DNA of 48,007 nucleotides from Enterocloster aldenensis (lineage in GTDB: Bacteria > Bacillota > Clostridia > Lachnospirales > Lachnospiraceae), in contig NZ_QVEX01000027.1 in NCBI RefSeq assembly GCF_003434055.1, positions 1 through 48,007 of the forward strand, written 5' to 3'. The notes beneath the pieces were generated by a model that saw only the letters and a list, made by a program, of their open reading frames with translations, ran no database searches and had not been told where the DNA came from. Position 1 is the first letter of the stretch; each line of letters opens with the position of its first letter. This document shows positions 43,311-48,007 of this stretch, one piece after another. The position numbers were made by a program, and so were the translations under genes.

Positions 43311-43532
43311 ATGAAAAAAACCGCAATTTCTATTATTGCACCGCAAGGACTCAAAAACGGTTATCTAATTATTTTCATGGAAGAACAAGCCTACGCTGAG
43401 TTTCTTGCAGGCAAGGATTCTTCCCCTGTTACAGCGTTTAACGTTGTCCCTAGCGAAAAAGGTGAGATAGTCAGTATGCTCATTGAGTTACAAGAGGGCG
43501 TACCTAGGGTTGTAACCGCTACTGTGGAGTAA
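43311..43532 (+). CDS. Small protein of unknown function (73 residues)
   Basis: Not recognised. No signal peptide, membrane segment or known motif is seen. The composition is mixed, with a hydrophobic beta-like core (YLIIFMEEQAYAEF). AAAGAAGGAA lies just before the ATG. It is the first gene of the five-gene plus-strand operon. The place before an FtsK-like gene is where Tn916/ICEBs1-type elements carry small DUF961-like proteins, so a helper role in DNA processing is possible. Confidence 0.7.
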   Translation: MKKTAISIIAPQGLKNGYLIIFMEEQAYAEFLAGKDSSPVTAFNVVPSEKGEIVSMLIELQEGVPRVVTATVE

Positions 43533-43599
43533 GAAAAATAAAGCAAGCAAAATTGTATTGCTGAAGATTAACAGCGTATTAAAGAAAGGAAAAAATATT

Positions 43600-43956
43600 A
43601 TGGCAAACAACAAACTTGAGGTCTCTCTACCTGCCATCAATAAAGGACAGGAATTTGCAGTTCTTACTGGAAAAAGTCCTATTTATTTCTACGAAGACGG
43701 CAAGCGAACAAGTGAGACCCCTATCGGTACTAAAATTACAGTTGCTTTGCAGGGAAATTGTTTTACCTCTTTAACGGTCAAAATCGAGGGAAAAACAGAC
43801 CCTCTTCCAAATATCACCGATGAAGAAATTGAAACAAGTCTTGTAAATATTGAGTTATTTGTAGTGAAATTTACCGACTGCCGTATCACTCTGTATAATA
43901 TCGGAGGAAAGATGATAATGTCAGCTACGGCAACAGGCGTAGAAATAGTAAAATAA
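43600..43956 (+). CDS. Small protein of unknown function (118 residues)
   Basis: Not recognised with certainty. The ATG at 43600 is preferred because AAAGAAAGGA lies 9 bases upstream; an upstream TTG (43558) has none. The sequence looks all-beta (ELFVVKFTDCRITLYNIGGK near the C-terminus), loosely like the DUF961/YdcP-type helper proteins of ICEs, without convincing identity. It sits 58 bases before the FtsK-like gene. Confidence 0.7.
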   Translation: MANNKLEVSLPAINKGQEFAVLTGKSPIYFYEDGKRTSETPIGTKITVALQGNCFTSLTVKIEGKTDPLPNITDEEIETSLVNIELFVVKFTDCRITLYNIGGKMIMSATATGVEIVK

Positions 43957-44014
43957 TGGTTCAGACGGGGGAATACTAGCAGTCATTCCCCCAGTCCTAT
44001 AAAAAGGAGACTAT

Positions 44015-45172
44015 ATGAGTAAAATTATAAATCTTACGGAACCGAAATGGTTATTAGCGATTCTGTATTTACCTGTTTCTGCTGGGATATGGTTGCAACG
44101 TTCTTTAATTCCTGCACCTCTTGGAGCCTTTACCCGTGATATGGTTGTTATTGCTCTTTTAGGGACGGGGTTCGTTTGCCTTGTGCAACTGCTCTGTACC
44201 CCGCCTTTTAAGGCAATTCGATTTAAACTATGTTGTGAGCGTAATGGAATAAAAAACGCTTCCAATGAATATCCCCGCTTACGTTTTATTTGCCTAGATA
44301 AGTACAGATTACACGGCGTAATATATGAAATTGAAAACAAAGGTATAACAGTTAGTGAATTAGAGGGCAAAGTAGAACAGCTTAATACCGCTTTAAATGT
44401 ACGTATCGACCGTATAGAACTGTGCAATAAAAGCACACGTACACGTCTATATGCTACACCACGTAAGTATGTACGACCTACTGTCATTACGCTGAATAAC
44501 GAAAACTTTGTAAAGGAGTTCTGCACGCTGCCTAACCTTCTTTGTGTCGGCAATACAGGAAGCGGCAAAAGTTACGCCCTTACGGTGCTGCTTGGAATTT
44601 ATGCAAAGTATATTCCCGGTTTAAATATCACGATTTGTGACTACAAGAAAAGCAGCTTTGCACATTTTGAGGACACGCCTAATTTTTATGGCTATGAGAA
44701 TGTACCAGATGGTATCAGAGCGTTTTATCAAGAATTTTCTGAACGGCTTGAAGCCAATAATGAAGATCGCAATAAACAAATGCGAGTGTTACTGATTGAT
44801 GAGTACGGCGCACTTATATCAGCACAAGACAAGAAAACCGCCGAGGAGTTAAAAATGATGGTTGCTAATATGCTGTTTATGGGGCGCAGTTTGGGTATTC
44901 GATTGTTAATCGGCGTACAGCGTGCCGATGCAGAACATTTTAAAGCTGGCGCACGCGACCAGTTCCGGGCTATCCTTGCCCTTGGTAACTTATCTAAGGA
45001 ACAAAGGCAAATGCTTTTTAGCGATTACAAGGACAAGATGGACGGACGCAACAATGGACTAGGTGAAGGATATTTACTCATTGACGGAAAGGGAATTGAA
45101 AAGGTGAAAGTCGCTCCAATTAAAGATATTGAACTGCTGAATGCCTCTATTAGACAAGCCATGTGTCGTTAA
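44015..45172 (+). CDS. Membrane-anchored FtsK/SpoIIIE-like (TcpA-type) ATPase, putative coupling protein
   Basis: 385 residues. Two membrane helices (about 12-28 and 42-62), a short linker domain (about 70-150), then an FtsK/HerA ATPase core with Walker A GNTGSGKS (179-186), CDYKKSSF, Walker B RVLLIDEYG (257-265) and a conserved LLIGVQRADAEHF segment. The size and topology fit TcpA/Orf21-type coupling proteins, which bring relaxase-bound DNA to a conjugation pore, rather than chromosomal FtsK (about 800 residues, with a gamma domain). AAGGAGA precedes the ATG. Rep follows in the same operon after the origin region. With no pore genes here, transfer would need a helper element. A partitioning or replication role is the alternative. 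Confidence 0.85.
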   Translation: MSKIINLTEPKWLLAILYLPVSAGIWLQRSLIPAPLGAFTRDMVVIALLGTGFVCLVQLLCTPPFKAIRFKLCCERNGIKNASNEYPRLRFICLDKYRLHGVIYEIENKGITVSELEGKVEQLNTALNVRIDRIELCNKSTRTRLYATPRKYVRPTVITLNNENFVKEFCTLPNLLCVGNTGSGKSYALTVLLGIYAKYIPGLNITICDYKKSSFAHFEDTPNFYGYENVPDGIRAFYQEFSERLEANNEDRNKQMRVLLIDEYGALISAQDKKTAEELKMMVANMLFMGRSLGIRLLIGVQRADAEHFKAGARDQFRAILALGNLSKEQRQMLFSDYKDKMDGRNNGLGEGYLLIDGKGIEKVKVAPIKDIELLNASIRQAMCR

Positions 45173-45180
45173 TTACCGTA

Positions 45181-45220
45181 CAGAATGGGTGGCGAAGCGG
45201 AGCGAAAGCCGCCCATTCTG
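45181..45220. other. Long hairpin upstream of the origin stem-loop
   Basis: 13-bp stem CAGAATGGG-T-GGC with GCC-G-CCCATTCTG (one G-U) around a 14-base loop. No T run follows, so it is not a standard terminator. It sits directly before the nonanucleotide stem-loop and may be part of the origin, a transfer origin or a single-strand origin. Confidence 0.6.
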
Positions 45221-45221
45221 C

Positions 45222-45251
45222 CGAAGTTGGCTTAGTATTACCCAGACTTCG
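45222..45251 (+). other. Putative CRESS-type replication origin: stem-loop with TAGTATTAC
   Basis: The stem CGAAGT-TGG (45222-45230) pairs with CCA-g-ACTTCG (45242-45251, one bulged G). The 11-base loop CTTAGTATTAC (45231-45241) ends in the circovirus-type nonanucleotide TAGTATTAC (NANTATTAC consensus of CRESS-DNA viruses). Known Reps nick this motif between T7 and A8, here between 45239 and 45240. It lies 100 bases upstream of the rep start codon, as expected for an origin next to its own Rep. Confidence 0.82.
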
Positions 45252-45331
45252 TGTGTCAGTGTTAAAAACGCAAAAATCCTTTAAAATCAATGGTTCCGGC
45301 ATATCCTCCGATTGTGTCGGCTCTGTGTCGG
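45252..45331 (+). repeat. Iteron-like short direct repeats near the origin
   Basis: TGTGTCGG occurs at 45313-45320 and 45324-45331 (11-base period), with a variant TGTGTCAG at 45252-45259 right next to the stem. Repeats of this kind are Rep-binding iterons in CRESS genomes; here this is inferred. Confidence 0.5.
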
Positions 45332-45350
45332 AACCTAGAAAGGAAATACG

Positions 45351-46358
45351 ATGACAACCAAAAAGACAAACACAAATAATAATCGGCGTAGCCGAAAATA
45401 CCAATTAACCTTTAACAACCCGGAAAAGCACAAAAATTGTTCCCATCAGGCGATTAAAGAAAAGCTGTCCAGTTGGGAGAATATTATTTACTGGTGTATG
45501 TGTGATGAAGTTGCTAAGGCTCCGCATACCCATCTATTTACACAATTTAAGAATCCTGTCTACTTTTCCAGCATAAAGAAAACCTTTCCCTCTGCTCATA
45601 TTGAAGAAGCGAAGGGAACTGCAGAAGAAAACCGGGCATATATCCGCAAAGAGGGCAAGTGGGGAGATACAGAAAAGGAAACTACCAATTTAAAAGATAC
45701 CTTTGAGGAATGGGGAACCATGCCACAAACGGGACAGGGACGAAGAAGTGATTTAGCCAACCTCTATCAGATGATTAAAGACGGCTATTCCAATGTGGAG
45801 ATTTTGGAAATCAATCCTGACAACCTCTTGAACCTACAGCACATTGACAAAGCACGTTTAGAGATACTTTCCAGCCGCTACAAGGCGGAACGGCGCATGA
45901 ATCTATTAGTAACCTATGTGAGCGGTTCAACCGGCTATGGGAAATCAAGGTATATTCTTGATAACCACGGAGATTCCAATGTGTATCGGGTAACGGACTA
46001 CAAGCACCCATTCGACACCTATTCCGGGGAAGATGTGATAGTCTTTGAAGAATTTAGAAGCGATTTACCCATAGGCAATATGCTGAACTATCTTGACATC
46101 TACCCCCTGCAACTTCCTGCACGATACAACAACCGGCAAGCCTGTTATAACTTCGTGTATATCGTTTCCAACTGGAAACTAGATGACCAATACCATAATA
46201 TCCGCTTGGAACAGGCAGAGACTTGGAGCGCTCTTATACGGCGTATTCACAAGGTAAGGATATACACGGCTCCCGATGAATGGCAGGAATATGATACTAT
46301 TGATTATCTGCATGGATTCCAGCCGGCTAACAGGGCAGATACACCATTTAACAATTAA
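45351..46358 (+). CDS. rep: CRESS-type replication initiator Rep (HUH endonuclease plus SF3 helicase)
   Basis: 335 residues. The nuclease half carries the three rolling-circle motifs: I, YQLTFNNPE (17-25, like circovirus FTLNNP); II, HTHLF (59-63, metal-binding HxH); III, YIRKEGKW (97-104, nicking Tyr97 and Lys100). The helicase half has Walker A GSTGYGKS (192-199), Walker B VIVFEEF (229-235), motif C IVSN (271-274) and an arginine-finger region ALIRRIHKV (294-302). This order and size match Reps of circo-/geminivirus-like CRESS-DNA viruses and of bacterial pCRESS-type plasmids. It should nick the upstream stem-loop, initiate rolling-circle replication, and perhaps act as relaxase for mobilization. 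AAAGGAA lies upstream of the ATG. Confidence 0.9.
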   Translation: MTTKKTNTNNNRRSRKYQLTFNNPEKHKNCSHQAIKEKLSSWENIIYWCMCDEVAKAPHTHLFTQFKNPVYFSSIKKTFPSAHIEEAKGTAEENRAYIRKEGKWGDTEKETTNLKDTFEEWGTMPQTGQGRRSDLANLYQMIKDGYSNVEILEINPDNLLNLQHIDKARLEILSSRYKAERRMNLLVTYVSGSTGYGKSRYILDNHGDSNVYRVTDYKHPFDTYSGEDVIVFEEFRSDLPIGNMLNYLDIYPLQLPARYNNRQACYNFVYIVSNWKLDDQYHNIRLEQAETWSALIRRIHKVRIYTAPDEWQEYDTIDYLHGFQPANRADTPFNN

Positions 46359-46530
46359 ATCTGACAGGCATTGGGACTTCACAATATACGCTGATAAAAC
46401 TACTACAAACCAAAAACGATAACAAAAATAATCATACTTACAAATTATAAAATCATAAACCATATCAAATTTCAATCAAACAATCCCACAAAAAATCTTT
46501 GTTCCCTGTGCCTGTTGCAAGGCGGCGTAT

Positions 46531-47745
46531 ATGAATGACATTAAAAACACTTCGGAAATCTTCAATCTTTCTTTATTGAAAGAGGCTCTTGACTGCGGTA
46601 TAATCAGTACAGACAGTGTGCTTGATACGCTTATGTCAACAAAGAGAGAACAAGTCCGGAAAATACATACTTACGCCATCACCCCGCCAGCCAAAGAGAG
46701 CGGACGGTGGCAGACCTGTTATAAAGGTTCAGACGGAAAACGAAAGAATATCAAGGCACAAACGGAAGATGAATTATTGGATAAGCTGATTCCAATATAC
46801 TTCCAAAATTCGCACATTGACAAAATGACTTTTTACGAACTGTATGAGGAATGGTTGGAGTATAAACAGACCGTAACCAATAGCCCCAACACCATTAAGC
46901 GGCATAAACAGCATTACCATAAATATTTTGAACCGTCTGCCCTGCATGATAAGAAAATCAAACGGGTAGATGAATTACTGCTTGAAACAGAGTGCAACCG
47001 CATTGTAAGGGAATTTAATCTTCCCCGTAAAGAATGGGGCAATATCAAGACAATCTTAAATGGTATGTTTGAATATGCCATCAGAAAAAAGTATCTCACC
47101 GAGAATCCTATGGACAAGGTTCAGATTCTTGTCAAGTTTAAACAGGTAGTCAGGAAAACAGGAAAAACAGAAACCTATAATTCTGATGAACTGAAAGACT
47201 TGAACCAGTATCTTGACTGTATGTATACAGAAACAGAAGATACCGCTTTCCTAGCCGTCAAGTTAAATTTCCTGCTTGGCTTACGGGTGGGGGAACTGGT
47301 CGCTTTAAAATGGGACGATTACATCAATATCAACCATCTGCATATTGTCCGTGAAGAAGTCAGAAATCAGGTTACAAACCAATATGAGGTAGTAGAACAT
47401 ACAAAAACGAACCGTGACAGGTTCGTGGTTCTGGTTCCAAAAGCAATCTATATTCTGCAAAAGATTGAACGTACCGGCGATTATATTTTCATGAGAGACG
47501 GGGAACGGCTTACATCTAGGCAGATTGCCTATGTACTGGAGAAGTATGCGGAACGTCAAGGACTGTCTACAAAGTCCACCCACAAAATGAGAAAGACGTT
47601 TGCCAGCAATTTAAACGCCAGCGGTGTGCCCCTCGACTGTATACGGGAACTTCTGGGACATAGCAACTTGAATACCACTCTCGGATATATCTACAATCCA
47701 TTAACAGAGAAAGAAACCTATGACCTCATATCTAAGGCTTTGTAA
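46531..47745 (+). CDS. int: Tyrosine recombinase (integrase)
   Basis: 404 residues: an N-terminal arm-binding-like part (about 45-90), a core-binding SAM-like domain (about 98-190) and a catalytic domain. Catalytic residues look complete: Arg252 (LGLRVGELV), Lys near 292, H351xxR354 (THKMRKTF), His377 and Tyr386 (GHSNLNTTLGYIY). It is of the Tn916/phage-lambda-like kind that uses a tRNA 3' end as target. The ribosome site is a modest AAGGCGG. It is the last gene before the right att copies; no excisionase was recognised. The 172 bases upstream of the gene (46359-46530) are AT-rich and hold nothing clear. Confidence 0.93.
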   Translation: MNDIKNTSEIFNLSLLKEALDCGIISTDSVLDTLMSTKREQVRKIHTYAITPPAKESGRWQTCYKGSDGKRKNIKAQTEDELLDKLIPIYFQNSHIDKMTFYELYEEWLEYKQTVTNSPNTIKRHKQHYHKYFEPSALHDKKIKRVDELLLETECNRIVREFNLPRKEWGNIKTILNGMFEYAIRKKYLTENPMDKVQILVKFKQVVRKTGKTETYNSDELKDLNQYLDCMYTETEDTAFLAVKLNFLLGLRVGELVALKWDDYININHLHIVREEVRNQVTNQYEVVEHTKTNRDRFVVLVPKAIYILQKIERTGDYIFMRDGERLTSRQIAYVLEKYAERQGLSTKSTHKMRKTFASNLNASGVPLDCIRELLGHSNLNTTLGYIYNPLTEKETYDLISKAL

Positions 47746-47747
47746 GC

Positions 47748-47765
47748 TGTCTACAACTGTCTACA
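47748..47765. repeat. Right integrase arm-type sites, set 1
   Basis: TGTCTACA twice with a 10-base period, immediately after the integrase stop. Matches the left arm sites. Confidence 0.65.
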
Positions 47766-47787
47766 GCCTGAAAGACACACAAAAATA

Positions 47788-47817
47788 GCGGAGGTCCTTA
47801 TAAATCAAGGCTTCCGC
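47788..47817 (-). terminator. Terminator copy next to the inner att site
   Basis: Stem GCGGA-GG with CC/TC-TCCGC around CCTT/AAGG and an ATAAATC loop. The inner part and loop match the other two tRNA terminators, while the outer stem is different but still paired. Confidence 0.65.
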
Positions 47818-47831
47818 AACAAATAAAAAGA

Positions 47832-47851
47832 GCGCGAGACGGGACTCGAAC
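47832..47851 (-). other. Inner attachment-site copy (att2)
   Basis: GCGCGAGACGGGACTCGAAC differs from the att1/att3 core at one base. The bases after it do not continue into a tRNA, so it is a junction remnant. Confidence 0.8.
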
Positions 47852-47887
47852 TTTATCGCCTTTTCTCCATCAGGACAGAATGAGAAG

Positions 47888-47905
47888 TGTCTACAACTGT
47901 CTACA
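47888..47905. repeat. Right integrase arm-type sites, set 2
   Basis: A second TGTCTACA pair with the same 10-base period, between att2 and att3. It suggests the residue of a second, related element end. Confidence 0.65.
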
Positions 47906-47925
47906 ACATTTTGGGGAACGCAAAA

Positions 47926-47961
47926 GGCTGAAACCCCTTATAAATCAAGGAAATTTCAGCC
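47926..47961 (-). terminator. Terminator of the tRNA at the right edge
   Basis: Stem GGCTGAAA/TTTCAGCC with inner CCTT/AAGG, followed by TTTTG on the minus strand. It lies 10 bases after the tRNA 3' end. Confidence 0.75.
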
Positions 47962-47966
47962 CACAT

Positions 47967-47991
47967 AAAAAGCGCGAGACGGGATTCGAAC
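47967..47991 (-). other. Right attachment site (att3) inside the tRNA gene
   Basis: The 25 bases identical to att1. Here they continue into a proper tRNA body, so this copy restores the tRNA 3' end. Confidence 0.88.
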
Positions 47992-48007
47992 CCGCGACCC
48001 TCGCCTT
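47971..48007 (-). tRNA. tRNA, probably tRNA-Gly (3' half, cut by the window edge)
   Basis: Minus strand: end of the anticodon stem (GGCGA), variable loop GGGTC, T arm GCGGG-TTCGAAT-CCCGT, acceptor 3' strand CTCGCGC and discriminator T, with no encoded CCA. U73, GGGTCGCGGGTTCG and an anticodon stem ending GGCGA fit a glycine tRNA; the anticodon itself lies outside the window, so the identity is not proven. Confidence 0.7.

Larger units (their letters stand above)
41281..47991. mobile_element. Integrative mobilizable element with CRESS-type Rep, FtsK-like ATPase and tyrosine integrase
   Basis: About 6.7 kb bounded by direct repeats of a tRNA 3' end. Contents from left: secreted protein (minus), XRE regulator (plus), XRE repressor (minus), two small proteins, FtsK-like ATPase, origin stem-loop, CRESS-type Rep and integrase (all plus). 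Base composition is visibly more AT-rich and codon use differs from the flanking host genes. No secretion-system, phage-structural or resistance genes are present. The set fits an IME or integrated plasmid that would borrow a helper conjugation channel. An inner att copy at 47832-47851 suggests the element proper may end there, with 47852-47991 left from a related element. Confidence 0.88.

Noticed and set aside
44011..44568. 185-codon frame on the minus strand opposite the FtsK-like gene
   Set aside because: It is fully inside the FtsK-like gene, which has clear Walker motifs and a ribosome binding site; the opposite frame shows no recognisable motif.
41281..47991. Prophage interpretation of the element
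   Set aside because: Integrase and repressors alone would allow it, but no capsid, portal, terminase, tail or lysis gene is present and the size is too small for a tailed phage. A satellite or IME fits better.
1..48007. CRISPR arrays or rRNA genes
   Set aside because: No regularly spaced direct repeats with unique spacers and no rRNA-like conserved segments were seen on reading the window.

Overview
The window reads as a chromosomal segment of a Clostridia bacterium, most likely a Lachnospiraceae of the Enterocloster/Clostridium clostridioforme kind. This is an inference from gene content (FtsEX with an EnvC-like activator, AsrABC, many ABC and LacI systems), Gram-positive ribosome binding sites and moderately high GC. 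Nearly every host gene lies on the minus strand. No database could be searched, so family names rest on motifs and remembered family features.

Layout. 0.1-4.5 kb: cell-division and envelope cluster ftsE-ftsX-EnvC-like M23 protein-S41 protease. 4.5-11 kb: a PucR/CdaR-type regulator, an orphan sugar ABC ATPase (UgpC/MsmX type), a YitT membrane protein, CvfB, an acyl-ACP thioesterase and acetate kinase. 11.2-18.9 kb: one tightly packed operon asrA-asrB-asrC, a NasA/NarA-like molybdopterin nitrate reductase, a four-cluster ferredoxin, a FAD/NAD oxidoreductase and a TDT-family anion transporter. A Crp/Fnr-type regulator lies just upstream. It looks like an anaerobic oxyanion (sulfite and/or nitrate/nitrite) reduction module. 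19.7-30 kb: three nearly identical tRNA-Gln(CUG) genes, each with its own promoter, a chemotaxis receptor, a LacI-controlled operon (two Gfo/Idh dehydrogenases, a URO-D-like protein, LacI, a YkvI-like transporter), a YczE-like protein and a lipid-flippase-like protein. 30-35 kb: ECF sigma factor, CDF metal exporter, truA, VanZ-like protein, PLP aminotransferase, DUF554 protein. 35.3-41 kb: an ABC importer with two permeases, a double ATPase and a DUF3798-type lipoprotein.

41.28-47.99 kb is a small, visibly AT-richer integrated element at the 3' end of a tRNA gene (probably tRNA-Gly, minus strand, cut by the right window edge). It carries a secreted cell-wall-binding-like protein, two XRE regulators, two small unknown proteins, a membrane-anchored FtsK/TcpA-like ATPase, a Rep protein of CRESS-DNA-virus architecture (HUH endonuclease plus SF3 helicase), and a tyrosine integrase. 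Just upstream of rep is a stem-loop that presents the circovirus-type nonanucleotide TAGTATTAC in its loop, with nearby short repeats. The gene order (small proteins, FtsK, Rep, Int) resembles the DNA-processing core of Tn916/ICEBs1 without secretion genes. The most economical reading is an integrative mobilizable element, or integrated plasmid, that uses a virus-like CRESS Rep as replication initiator and perhaps relaxase. Three att-like copies show accretion or repeated integration at the same tRNA. This element is the standout of the window.
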